Positions 23,122 to 34,946 of a stretch of 64,000 bases of DNA are shown in pieces. Source of the DNA: Symsagittifera roscoffensis (Eukaryota > Xenacoelomorpha > Acoela > Convolutidae); assembly GCF_963678635.1 (NCBI RefSeq), contig NC_087069.1:14856660-14920659 (forward strand). The letters are read 5' to 3'. Both the position numbers and the translations under genes were made by a program. Within the stretch, counting starts at the first letter, position 1. Every line of letters begins with the position of its first letter. The notes beneath the pieces were generated by a model. The model was not told the DNA's origin and did not search any database. It saw only the letters and a list, made by a program, of their open reading frames with translations.

Positions 23122-23313
23122 AAGGCTAAACTGAGTTTTTTTTGAATTGTAAGCGGTTTCCGCAACAAGAACGCTCTCTTTGTGCTTCTTTTGTTCTTTT
23201 CTCTTTAATCTCTCCGACTAAACCTTAACATTTTTATAGACCTGTCTCTGGATTCCAGAGACCTACACACATAATTGCTCGCCTATCTAGTTTAGTCTCG
23301 TATTGTAATTTTT
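23122..23313. repeat. Dispersed repeat R, copy 1
   Basis: It starts aaggctaaactgag, continues through gaattgtaagcgg and cttttgttctt, and ends gcctatctagtttagtctcgta. The segment at 32156-32352 has the same blocks in the same order with roughly 75-80% similarity by eye. No terminal repeats or coding were found; the class is unknown. Confidence 0.55.
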
Positions 23314-24227
23314 AATCAAACCAAATTTTCCCTTGAACTTTTTATGACCCCGGGCAAACTAGAGACCATCGCAAATATATAAATTAGGGCTTGTTTTAAA
23401 ATAATCAAGGAGCAATTTTATTTTATGGGTTTTCTATCAGTATATTCTGTAAAAAGCAACATTACACTTTTTCAACATCGTAACGTCTTGTGTTGAAACA
23501 GTCATGGCTATAAAGTTCCATAAATCAGAAGCAATTCTGTAATTATGTTTAAAACAATCAATGTTTTTTTTCACTAGTTTTTATTGTTTTTTTTTTCAAA
23601 TAGATTTTTATCAACTCGTGCATCAAAACACATTAGATTAAGACGATTTTTAGAATTTCATCTAGTGTTCTACACAATCTCAATCAGTAACATATTGAAA
23701 CTTTCTTTTTGAAATCAATCGTTGCTACTTTGAATTTCTTGTCGATAGAAATCACAGGCTCAAAATTTTGTTATTGGTCAAGTGTTTTGCTCTGATGAGG
23801 TTGATGGAGGTTTAAATAAATTCATGAAAAATTCATTTATGTTTTTGAAACTTCAATCAAATATAAAATCAACAAACTATTTCACCGACACTTCAAAGCC
23901 TGTACTCTGATATCATCAGTCTCGTGTTCCATTGTGGTCAGTTTCTATGAACTATTGTCAATTCGATTGTCTTTCCTCGAATTCAAAAAACTACAACTAA
24001 ATTAGTTGTTTTCATTGTGAGAAAGTTTTTTTGTTCACTAACATCGTTTAAACTCTAACATCGTTCTAATTGTTAAAATCATTTTTTTGTTATTCATTTT
24101 AATTTTCAAATTTGTCAATTCTCTTGTGAGATGCATATAAATCGCAAGTTGCTGCAGTTTGTTTTTGTTTTGTTTGATTTATGATAAAAAGTAAGTTTTG
24201 TAACTGTTTCAATTTGCGACTTTTAAT
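23314..24227. other. AT-rich spacer without a gene
   Basis: No gene or clear repeat was recognised; only AT-rich low-complexity sequence. Confidence 0.4.
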
Positions 24228-24740
24228 ATTTGTTTTTGTTGCAACTTTCGTAAAAAGTGACGGAATATTTGTGTTCGGGTGGTTTTTTCTCCAGACAAGT
24301 TTCAATTTTTGACGGAATTTTATGTCAGCCGACAGGTATTGTTGTCATAAGCTGAAATTTAAAAAAATTTTCTCCTGTGATCATTTTTAAAAAGTTTTGC
24401 TGGCTTAAAGATTACCAATTTGGGATAATTCACGCGCGATATTTTTGTGCTATTAGCGCATAGGCGGAGACTTCATCCTTCTTAGAAGTCGTTTCAGAAC
24501 GAATTGAGGGAGTTTGATCTTCTTGAAAATTATCTAAATACTAAATGTAATATTTTGTACTTTAAGTAGTGTGTGGGATGATTTTTGCAAAAACAATCTG
24601 AAAAATTATATATTTATATATTCTTATTGTTTTTTTGAAAGTTTCATCAATTTTTTTAAAGCAAGCACTATTCAAAAACTTTAAAGGGCAATTGGAACAT
24701 TCAGGGATTTGCCATGTTACGAGCAGTCTTGTTTCGAATT
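24228..24740 (+). mobile_element. Dispersed element T, about 510 bp
   Basis: It begins with gcaactttcgtaaaaagtga, passes through cggaatatttgtg, cctgtgatcattttt and cgcgcgatatttttgtgc, and ends with cattcagggatttgcc..acgagcagtcttg. The same blocks in the same order and spacing occur at 41205-41712; the first half alone is at 40731-41060. A copy at 26227-27345 has a minisatellite in the middle. No coding region was recognised, so this is a non-autonomous element of unknown class. Confidence 0.55.
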
Positions 24741-26226
24741 GTTTAGATTGCAAGTTTGAAAGGCGGATTTTTGTTTGCCTAAAATCAAAAGAAAAAGTTC
24801 AATTTAGTTGCAAATTTCATGTAAAAATGAATTTTCTCACGCAAAAACGGAAAAAAAATCTTACAGTGACTATCAAAAAATGTGAAATGAGATGGCTTCG
24901 AAAAAAGAGGCAAAAATTCATACAAATATTTATGGGACGAGACAAGTATCGTTTAAACAAATATACCATTAAGACTAACTCGGGTTGTTTTTGGGAAATT
25001 TTGATGCAAAGAAAAACATAAAAACATCGATTTTCAGTGCAAGCTTTCAAAATGGCAAATTGTGCTTTTCGCAAGAGAACGTAGTGAATGCGTATCTTTG
25101 ATGCCTGTCGTCGGGCTGTACCACTAAATATCAAAAACTACGCTTTTTCTGAAATACAACTATGCATCTTTGATAACACTTTTAAGGCGCCGAATCATCT
25201 CTGATTCAGTGTAAATGCATAAATTGGCATCAACAAATCAGGTTTTGATCAGTAGTGCCTCTGTAACTCTCATCTGTACTGATTCAGTAACCATTCCGAT
25301 TCATTAAACACCACCAGAGTCTTTGATTAATCATCAGTGCAGAAGTACTGGAAAAAAGCTTCAAAAAATATTTGATTCAGTACTGGTTAAATGATGTTAT
25401 AATAGTAAACTGGCAGTGAATCAGCGTTTAAAATTTTCATTCAATTGGTAATTTGAGAAAAATTTGTTTTACGTAAAAAAAACTTCATCAGAGTGTTGCA
25501 CTGAGCAGCACTCGCTGAAGAGAGTGTTTACTGAAACCACAAGGTTCAGTTGATTACTGTAAGGTTTCCCATCCAAGTAATTTTTAAGAAATTTTTCATA
25601 ATATTTATGTTATTACTGTCTTTTGTAGCATTTTCTAATCCACATCAATTATGGAATTGCTTTTAGGACTTAGAAGTTATCGCTAGAATGTTTCTTCACT
25701 TCAGCAAACACTTTTTAATTTTTTTATTCAAGCATCGTTATGACGCATCATGAGAAAAACAATATTTATAGTTTTACAGAGGTTTTTTTTCAATACCAGT
25801 ATGAACAAAAATTGTTTATCCGACTGTTAATTCAGGAATGAGCGATCGCTGATTCAGTGCTGAATCGTTGATACATTGACATTTAAATATTTTTGATTCT
25901 CTAGACGTTTGTTTTCTATGTTATTCAATACACTTTGTGAAATATATGTAGAAAAACTGCTCAAATGATACATGGTCTACATTTTTTTAACTCAATTTCA
26001 ATTGTTTCGTTTTTATTTAGTTTTGCTGCCCTCAATCAAAAAAATTTAAGTTTTTTACTAGGTGTAACACAGATACAGATGTTGTACGAAGCGTCTGAGT
26101 TCTTTTGTACAGTAATTTCAAACTGGACACTAAGTTTAGGACCGGTAATTTTACATAAGTTACAAATTTTGCAAACTGAGGCCACTGAAATTTGTTGAAA
26201 GTCCAAGAAATTCTAAAAACTCCAAT
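24741..26226. other. Spacer with recurring gattcagt motif
   Basis: No supported gene; the 128-codon ORF at 24635-25021 is Lys/Phe-rich and overlaps element T. Between 25195 and 25870 gattcagt or its inverse actgaatc occurs at least six times, with a compact inverted pair at 25850-25866. This suggests another old dispersed element. Confidence 0.4.
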
Positions 26227-27345
26227 AGGTTTTTTTGTTCCGACTCGTAACGAAAAACACGGAATATTTGTGCTCGGGGTGGGTTTTTTGTTCCGACTTT
26301 CGTAACAAAAGTAACGGAATATTTATGCTCGGGATGGTTTTTTTGTTCCGACTTTCGAAACAAAAGTATCAGAAGATTTTTGCTCGGGGTGGTTTTTTTC
26401 AGACATTTTTAGACTTTTTAACTAGCCATTTTTTACGGACTGTTTTTATATCATTCAAAAAGTATTTTTGTCCTGAGCTGAAATTTGAAAAAATATTTCA
26501 CCTGTGATTATTTTTTCTAAAGTTATGGGGGTTTAAAGATTGCCATTTTGGCCATTTTGGGACAATTAACGCACGATTTATTTATCACCTTTAACGCGTC
26601 AGCGGAGATTAAATCCGTTTTAGAAAAAAAATAGTTTCAACTTGGTTGAAGGAAACTCATTTGTCATAATTTCCACAAATTGTGACATTGCATAAAAAAG
26701 AAAAGACCTAAGCGGCGCGACTTAAGAAAAGACTGACGGCACGACTTAGGAAAAAAACTGACGGCGCGACTTAAAAAAAGACTGACGGCGCGACTTAAGA
26801 AAAGACTTAAGCGGCGCGACTTAAGAAAAGACTTAAGCGGCGCGACTTAGGAAAAGACTTTAGCGGAGCGACTTAAGAAAAGACTTAAGCGGCGCGACTT
26901 AAGAAAAGACTTAAGCGGCGCGACTTAAGAAAATACTTAAGCGGCGCGACTGAAGAAAAGACTTAAGCGGCGCGACTTAAGAAAAGACTTAAGCGGCGCG
27001 ACTTAAGAAAAGACTTAAGCGGCGCGACTTAAGAAAAGACCTAAGCGGCGCGACTTAAGAAAAGACTTAAGCGGCGCGACTTAAGAAAAGACTTTAGCGG
27101 AGCGACTTAAGAAAAGACTTGAGCGGCGCGACTTAAGAAAAGAATTAGCGGAGCGACTTAAGAAAAGACTGACGGCGCGCCTTAAGCCCGCGGCGCGACT
27201 ACGAACTTCAGTCTGAAAACGGTATGCGGCGCGACTTACAGAGTCTTTTCTTAAGTCGCGGACCTCGACCCGGGTGTTTTGTTACTAGGCGGCTTAAAAG
27301 GCAGTCGGAACACTCAGGGTTTCGCCCAGATACGAGCAGTCTTGT
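26227..27345 (+). mobile_element. Element T copy carrying tandem expansions
   Basis: The 5' part of element T is present three times in tandem as 55-bp units (26227-26395), each with ttttttgttccgac and a cggaatatt..gctcggg end. The element body (cctgtgattattttttctaa, aaagattgcc) follows to about 26690, then a 26-bp minisatellite. The element end (cactcagggtttcgccca..acgagcagtcttg) follows at 27305-27345. Confidence 0.5.
26698..27190 (+). repeat. GC-rich minisatellite, 26-bp unit, about 19 copies
   Basis: The consensus unit is gcggcgcgacttaagaaaag plus acttaa. Units are 24-26 bp and differ by a few substitutions (ggcacg, ggagcg, actgac and ttagcg variants). Variant units cluster at both ends while the middle is nearly uniform, as in arrays homogenised by unequal exchange. 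CTTAAG recurs at each unit. The GC content is far above the surrounding DNA. Confidence 0.9.
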
Positions 27346-28089
27346 TCTATTTTCCGCCCTTAGCGAAAATCGTTACAAGGTACAAAGTTCGTATTTTCAT
27401 AACTGTCCAATTGTTTCTTCATTTGGGGGGATGCGTTGCAAGGTACAAGAGGGGGGAAATAGTTAACAAAATCCGTTGCTTTTTTCAGTTGGTTAATCTT
27501 GGAGCAATTCAGCGATTGAAATTTTAAAACTTTGTATCAAAAGAACAGACTTATGGCGCTAATTGAATATTCATACGTAAGCTTTTTTTCCCAACTTGAA
27601 CGGTCACAATGTTTTAAAACTGCTTTTTTCAAAATTTGTAATCCAATCTATGGGTCGACTGAGTTTTCTTAGTACGATACTTTCGACTAACGACTGCTTT
27701 CAGCTCCAGTGATTTGAACTCGCGAACTCTGCCAACTCTTTAGCAGATGCTGTGTATTTTACAATCAGAAAGTAAAGCTCAATTTCAATCCCGTAGTTTC
27801 CACTTATAAGACATTTAGTGTTCACAGAACCTGGCGTCTAAAGTTACACTAGGGCAAGTATTCGCTTTCGCTACAAACAATATATTGCCAGATTTATTTC
27901 TAGAATTGTTCTTTTGCTGACTTACCACGCCAACTTGTTCAACTAAATGCGGTCGCTACCCAAAATGGCAAGTATTTGAGCATTTCCGTTTTATGGGCTT
28001 TATTTATTTTAACGGATATCAAAATTATAATCTGTATGAAAAATCAGGAACCTTTTCTAATGCAATTTGACACCAAAACGACAAAAGGG
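27346..28089. other. Spacer, no gene seen
   Basis: Short overlapping ORFs at 27224-27527 read through element T and its end and are not convincing genes. Nothing else was recognised. Confidence 0.4.
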
Positions 28090-28175
28090 ACTTGTAAAAA
28101 GTAACAAGACTGCTCTTATATCAGGGCAAAACCCTGAATGTTTCGACTGCCCCTTAACTGGTCTCGAATAATTTT
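28090..28175 (-). repeat. Element T terminal fragment, inverted
   Basis: acaagactgctcttatatca, then gggcaaaaccctgaatg, is the inverse of the T end at 24700-24735 and 27305-27345. It contains the palindrome cagggcaaaaccctg. A related piece is at about 8605-8660. Confidence 0.5.
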
Positions 28176-30633
28176 TATTGGAAATTTTTCGATAAACTAT
28201 AGAGTTCTTACTGCCAATATCAAATGCAAGTGCTAACATTTGAGTGCAATTATTATGAACAATTGTAGATGACCACAACTCAATTTGGAACGATTATTAG
28301 GGCTAATAATTTGCCACGAATAAACCTCTCGCGTATTTGAAAAAAATTAAAGTATTATTCGAGCAACGATGCTTTCATTGATTTCAGATCAAAATTAAAA
28401 TTTCAGGTCAAATTACAAAGAGGAGAAAACAAAGCGCACCAAATCTTTTTCTGCACTTTTTGCTGTTTTAACGTTTTGACTTCGAGAAATAAACTCAAGA
28501 TTGATTGAGAATTTGGTCGTTATACTCAAACAAATCAGTATTATGTAGAACCTTGTTATTCGCATGATGGAAGGACTGAACGATGAAAAATTTTATACCA
28601 ATTGGAATCGTTAGACGTTCCTGTTTTCTATATGACTTTTGCCCAAACAGATCATATGCAAAAATATCTTTGGTTATCCCCCTAATTGTTAAAAAGTTTT
28701 AGAAAGAAAATTTTTACCAAAAAATTGGATCGATTTGATTACGAAACATATGGCTGACGCACAGAGCCTTGAATCAAAGTTTTTTTAAAAATGAGAAATA
28801 AACGGAAAGTTATTTACACTTATATTTTTCTTTAAAAATTGCGTGAAAAAAATGGCCAAAAACAGAAAAAAACCTCTTGATGGCTAAATTAGTTGAAAAA
28901 ACTTCATTTTTGCCAGCGCCATTTTGATAGCCAGCCTTTCAGTAATATCGATTCAATTTTGTTTTAAAAAAATCATCTGAATTTTTGATATTTTAGGGAT
29001 CAATAAAATAATCGAAATTACCCATTTACAATCCAGCGCTCACAAACTCTAATATTCAGACCAGCAACTCGTATCTTTATCGAAAAGTTTTGTTATCAGT
29101 CAAAGCTTACGAAGAACTGTCAGTAGGCCTATTTGGGAGCAGCTTTACTAAGAATCAAACTTGTGAAAAATGGACGAACCGATACCTGATTTTAATTGTC
29201 TGATCCTACCTCTTTCTTATTCTTCTGCAGATTTTGTTTATTTTAAGCTTAACATGTGGGCAAAAATTGGGACAATAATTTGAAAAATTGTATCATTTTA
29301 AGAATTTTCGAACAGATCCAATTATATAATGCTAATTTATGGAGCAAAAGTTTTTTAAGAACTTCTATTATAAATAGGCAGTTATCTTTGGTCTTACGCT
29401 CAAAAACATTTGATTTTTTAAACCCAATTTGATTGACAAAAATTCAGATAAACCTTCATACCGTTGAAATATCGCTTAAAAACTAGGTCAAGAGACTTTT
29501 TTGTTTTTCTAAAACAAAACTTTCATTAAAAAACGAGCAAAAACCTCGACTTTTTTTGAAAACAATAATTTGAAAACTATTAATTGCTTGTCGAGTTATT
29601 GTGATTAAGCTTATATCGAAGATTATCAATTCTACATAAAGGCTGCGATTCTGATTTTAATTCTAACAGCAAGGAAGAACTAGCAATAACTGACCTCAAT
29701 ATGAACCACCGACAAAAAATCTATATATGTTATATGGACTGTTACCAATTTTGGTTCTTGTTTCAAACTTCACTGAATTAAAGATATCTTAAGCAATAGT
29801 TTATTTCATTGTTTTTTATTGACCTAAAATTTATTGAAGTAAAAAACTTCAAGAAGAAAAAATATAGGTTTTCTTAAGATTCCGAAAATAAGTTTACGCT
29901 TCAATTCAAATTGAGTTTCCATAAAAAGCCTAAGCTTCAATTCAACTTACAAATGCAAACTAAAAATTTCTTCTTCACAAAAAAATTAAACAATTATAAT
30001 TAAACATTTTTAAGTACAGCGCAAAATCTATTTAAAGTCGGGATTCCACCATTTAAAAAAACTTAATTCCTTATTGTTAAAACAAGAAAAATTAAGTTTG
30101 AGCAGGAAAAGATAATAAAAAATTTATACTAGTCTAACTATGAGTCCAGAGGGAAATTATGAAATTATGGTCACACGTTAAGATCATTTATCCACAAGGA
30201 AAAGGGTAGTTTTTTATGTTGTCCCAGCTTATGAACTACATTTAGTTTTTTGGTTACTTTACTCGTATTTTCAGAGCAGCCAAGGATATAAAAAAATCTC
30301 CCTCTTAATTTGTTGAATGTGAAATCAAATAAAAAAGCTTGGATGGTTCGAACTCTTGATTATAATTTTACGGGTTAATTATGTAGCTAGATCGTTGACA
30401 GAAACAATAGTAGTACTTTCAAAAAAGCTTCGAAATTTTATCTCAAAAAAAGAAACAGCAAATTATAAATGTCGTGAAAATTTTGAAGGAACTTTGCATG
30501 TTCTGATTTTATAGATAACGTCATGGCGCAAAAACTAAACAAAAATATAAAATCAAAACAATTTTGTCACAATAACTTACCGTCAAATTATCATGAAAAA
30601 GATTGAGTTTGCCGAGAAAATGGAACCCTAGTT
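28176..30633. other. AT-rich spacer without a gene
   Basis: About 2.4 kb with no ORF above 60 codons, no recognisable repeat structure and no RNA gene seen. Confidence 0.45.
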
Positions 30634-31305
30634 GATCAAGGAAGGTTACCTTGCACGGTTTTGCAAGATAACCTACAATGAAAACTTTTCACAAAATTTT
30701 ATTCTGAGCGCCAGAAAAACACTATGGAGATTCGGTTTTTATTTCAGCGAATTTTGAGTTCGGATAAGAAAAAAGTTCGGATAAGAAGGTTGAACAAGTT
30801 TTGAAACGTTTCTTTGATATGCTCATTTTTACCGCATTAGTAGTGTAAAATGATTCAGGTTGTGATTAAAATTTTTGCATTTCAAATTGAGATTTCAAAC
30901 AATTTTTTGATTTTTTTTGGAATAATTAATCTAGATTTGGAACTCTAGTGATTGAAATTGAGTTTTTTGTTGTTTCTCTCAAAATTTTGAGTAAATAGAA
31001 TCAATTAGTTTGGTGTTTTTTCCTTCACATAATTACGATATAAAATTATGTTCATATATTATGCGGTTTTATTTTTTCGATTAATTTTTAAAATTATTTA
31101 AATTTTACCCCTAAGCAAACGCTGTCTTCGCGTGTAACGCTGTTTGTTCCCACAAAAATCATATCTTCAAAGATCTTGTTTTAAAAAAGTTGTCTTAAAG
31201 GCGGTTATTTTGCAAGATCTTGCAAGATACTTTAAAAAGATGCATCATCTTTAAAAGGTTCTCGCAAGATTCTTGCAAGATCTTGCAAGATAACCTCCCT
31301 TGATC
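30634..31305. mobile_element. MITE with GATCAAGG inverted ends
   Basis: The left end GATCAAGGAAGGTTACCTTG is matched by the inverted right end CAAGATAACCTCCCTTGATC. Inside the right end, caagatcttgcaagat is iterated several times (31217-31290), making subterminal repeats. No ORF. Confidence 0.6.
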
Positions 31306-32155
31306 GGCAAGGGAGGACCAACATACTAAATTGTTAGATTATATGATCTCGAATCACATTGTTTGCAAGAATATCAACCCTGATTTTTGGGGACAAAAAT
31401 TATACCTACAACCAAACAAAAAGACTATTGGAGTCGATGAAGATGGTTAAATTGACTGAAACATTTAAAAGGAAAACAATGTATATAGATGATTTATCTA
31501 AATTTAGATGACGAGAAGTTTTGTCATAGCTGAGTTACCTAAAACCAAATTAAATAAATATGTTTGTTCTGCAATGATCACAGTCGATTGATTTTTTATT
31601 AAGATAATATCAGCCGAAAAAGAAAGACTATCAGAAGATTAAAAGTTATTTTACAAAACGGTAATGATTTGATCAAAAAAAAAACTCCGGTTTAGTACAT
31701 GAAGCCAAAAAAGGCATTGTAGTTTCTAGAACTCGGTTACATAATGTTGAAAACATAAAAAAGTTGAAACTGCAAAAAATGCAAATCATTTATAAACTAA
31801 AACTTGCCAATTGATCGTTTTATGAAAATCAGCATAACAATCTGCGTAAGAAAATTAAAAAATAATAATAAATGCAGAAAACTCTCCAAAAACTACTTTA
31901 TGGAAATTCTTATCAGACAATTAAAAGTTCTCAGAGCGAAATAAAATTATGTAAAAACACTTTAACCTTCAATAAAGCTGATAAAAACAATTAGGAGCTG
32001 TATAAAATCATCAAGGCTCCTCAGATCAAAGTTTTTATTGCAGGAAGGCGGGGAGAGAGGTGAAAACAAAAAAATTGAAATTTTTTTTTCAAACCTGTTC
32101 TCTGCCCTCAATTGGTTAACTTTCATCAGGTTAGATATTAGAAAAATACACATCA
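31306..32155. other. AT-rich spacer without a gene
   Basis: No gene recognised. A 64-codon - strand ORF at 31962-32156 has no features. Confidence 0.4.
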
Positions 32156-32352
32156 CAAGGCTAAACTGGGCATTTTGTGAATTGTAAGCGGATTCCTAAC
32201 AAAGGACGCTTCCTTTGTTCTTCTTTTGTTCTTTCATTTTATATGATTGTTTCGACAAAACTATAACATTTATAAAGACTTGTCTTTGGATTCTAGGAAC
32301 ATACATACACAAAATTGAGCACCTATCTAGTGAGCAGTTTGGCCTCGTAAAG
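32156..32352. repeat. Dispersed repeat R, copy 2
   Basis: It shares aaggctaaactgg, gaattgtaagcgg, cttcttttgttctttc and cacctatctagt in order with 23122-23313. Confidence 0.55.
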
Positions 32353-32529
32353 AAGAAATTATTCTTTTTTGTCATCGCTTCGGTTTAGAAAGACTTCCAA
32401 ATCACCGAACAAACCATATTTGTCGACAGTTGCCAACAGCGCAGTTCAAATATGAGACAACGACACCAACTACTAGCACATAACATCAATTTTGAAACTT
32501 TTCTATTATGCGGCCCAAAATATACCAGA

Positions 32530-33227
32530 AGACAAAAAATACTTGTCATACAATTTTCATATATGAAAAAATTTTTACAATACAACTTTGTACAATTCCA
32601 CAACTACAGAAAATTGTTTAAAAAACTCTACGATTAAGGAAGTATAAGTGAAATGTAAGTGGTGTGCATTTTTTCATGAATAAAACAATTTTTATTTTTC
32701 AAGTTTCGCTAAAAATTTTTGCGTTTTGTCCGAATACACAAAAACCAAAAACTTTGTAACACAATACACTCATTTGGTTGAGAGGAAGAAATATCAGAGA
32801 TACTCAATTTTTAAATCAAACTTGTATAAAATATAAATATATAGTTCACTCAGAACTAGCAGTATAAACCTTAAAATTTTGTATATAGCTAGAAAAAAAT
32901 TAGTGGCATCTTTTTTAATTTAAAATCGTGGCCTGATTTTTTTTGACTACTTGAAGTATTCTTTGCCTAATAAAATCTTTTAGAATTTCAGTCACTTTTG
33001 TTTCTTTTGTAGAAAAATTTAGCCTAGATTACGATACTGACAAAAATGTAGAACCTTCACATGCAAATTTTTTTTTAAAAAAAAGCTTGTCTGATGTTGC
33101 TCAAAAGTAAGAAAAATTTTTGAAATTAGGATTTTTCATGATGTAGAAATTGCTTCTCGTACAACTTTCATAAATTGTATGATGAAATTGTATGATGAAC
33201 ATTTTGTGCCCGGAGGTCAAACCTGGT
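32530..33227. mobile_element. CCCGGGTTGACC-family MITE, degraded copy
   Basis: The right end reads cccggaggtcaaacctgg, similar to the ends at 37609 and 39426. The interior has cttgtcatacaattttcata and tgtatgatgaac words typical of the family. The left end is not clear. Confidence 0.4.
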
Positions 33228-33985
33228 TATTAGATTAACAACTGAGCTTTTTTTTTCATTGAAATCTTAGGCTTATTTAATCTATCTGGTATGAACTTCA
33301 ATCAATCAGATTCGAGCTTTGTGATCATATTTTCAAAATAGCAAAAAAGATCTTTTTATGGGCCGTATAACAAAAAAAACCCTATTTTTGATTTTTTTGG
33401 TTTTTTGGTAAGAAATTACAAGATGAAGGCAAGAACTTTGACCCCGGACGTGATAGAAATAAAGTATTTCAGTTCTTTTAACCAACCTTATCAAATTTTT
33501 CTCATTGTTTGCTCCTCTCACCTAATTAACATTTTACCGTTTCTAGAGTAAACAAAATGAGATCATCTGTGATATCAATCAAGTTGAGTTAATTGAACTT
33601 GTTAAATTGTAATTTACCGCTGTTATCATACAAAAATATTTGCGAGTATTCAATTCGTACCTGGGGACATTTCGTGACAGTAGAAGGAGCGAAAAACAAT
33701 AATACAGGCGAACCATACCTCTTGTGCCGAATGTAAGCGCATCAAAGCAAAACGATTGCCGATGGGTTCATTAAAATTACGCATGCTACCAATTGATACT
33801 CAATCAAAGTATATTCTCCATTTTTGTTCTAAAAACGCCCTTCTGCTCCTAATTTTTGTTGTGAAGTAGCGCTTAATTTCCTACTTAAAAGCTTTGATTG
33901 CTCAGAATTTACCACGCTCAAAAAATACTAAATCTTTTTGGGCAATTTTTGTCTGTGATTTCTGTTTCATCATTGAATCAAAAGT
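33228..33985. other. AT-rich spacer upstream of TRPM
   Basis: No gene or clear repeat was seen. Confidence 0.4.
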
Positions 33986-34364
33986 TAATTGTCATTTTAC
34001 CCCAATTCAACTTGTCCCAGCCCATCTTGTCTTACACTAACTTGCTCCACAAGACAATAAGTTGACTCATAATAGTCAAGTTGTAATTTTGCACAAAAAA
34101 GATTTAAACAATGACGCAAAACAAAAATATTAGTTTTTTTTCGTTTCAAAAGCGTTAACTGCGGATTATTGCCACAATTTTGCATTTATTGACAAAAATT
34201 ACGGCTTAGATGATTTTTGAGGCTCACTTTAAACAATTTTGAATCAGTTTCCTTCCCTTCTTATCTCAAAACGAGTTCAGTTTACCATTAGCACTTGCTG
34301 GCCCATTTAGTATAGGGCAAGTTGGCAGATGGCCAGTTGTCCTGGGGCAATTAGTCCTGACACC
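33986..34364. mobile_element. MULE-derived MITE upstream of TRPM
   Basis: Left end: taccccaattcaacttgtcc with iterated subunits. Right end: agggcaagttggcagatggc followed by cctggggcaattagtcctg. These are inverted relative to each other and match the ends of the 5061-7373 MULE. The 380-bp length and absence of transposase mark it as an internal-deletion derivative. It ends 250 bp before the TRPM start codon, inside the likely promoter region. Confidence 0.65.
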
Positions 34365-34583
34365 GTATCAAAGGCGATTTGCCTTAAGATTAACATTATT
34401 TGCCAGATGTTAAAAGTCGTCGCAAAATCTAACTTGAAAGACACACATCGTCATGACCGGAGCTGTTTGATAATTTCTCATTGCAAAAAAGGCTTTGGTA
34501 GTCAATTTTTAGTGTCATTGAGTCTACTTAGGTGCAAATTACTTCCATTTAGATAAATTTAGCGGCATATTTCATCTTATTTT

Positions 34584-34605
34584 AGGCCAAATTATTGTCT
34601 CGCAG
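34584..34605 (+). promoter_or_regulatory. Candidate 5' splice acceptors before the TRPM start
   Basis: tcatcttattttag ends at 34585 and attgtctcgcag ends at 34605, both pyrimidine-rich followed by AG. The second is only 8 bp before the ATG at 34614. They could be the acceptor of an upstream non-coding exon or of a trans-spliced leader. No promoter element was identified. Confidence 0.4.
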
Positions 34606-34613
34606 TCGGCAAA

Positions 34614-34946
34614 ATGGACTCCTACCCCGCGGAGCCTACTGAGAACACTGTCGAATGTGTGAAACATGTTCTTTGTGAAAGTTCATCCGAACACGAACCA
34701 GTCGAAAGTTCAGAATTAAGCTCCTTGACAAGTCCTTGCAAAAAAGTTAAACCGAAGCTCAATCGAATACTAATGAAGAAAGCAGTCTTATCAGCTATTG
34801 CAACCAAAGCAAGACAGACTGAACAAGCGTACCAGTTTTTTTCCGACAACCAGTTTTCACGCCGGTTTTGCGCCAAGTTTTACTCAGATAACAGAGACCC
34901 AGAGGTGTGCAAGGGTTGTGGATTCCCAGAAAATGAACACGTAAAG
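34614..34946 (+). CDS. TRPM exon 1
   Basis: This exon encodes residues 1-111, from MDSYPAEP to ENEHVK, and ends in phase 0 at AAG|gtaaga. The FCAKFYSDNRDPEVCKGCGF segment corresponds to the Cys-containing stretch that precedes the TRPM homology region in the family. The first 80 residues are Ser/Glu/Lys-rich and probably disordered. Confidence 0.85.

Noticed and set aside
24635-25134. Overlapping ORFs of 128 and 105 codons
   Set aside because: They are on opposite strands of AT-rich DNA partly within element T, with no domain or conserved pattern.
26698-27190. CRISPR-like array
   Set aside because: The units are contiguous with no unique spacers, and the genome is clearly eukaryotic.
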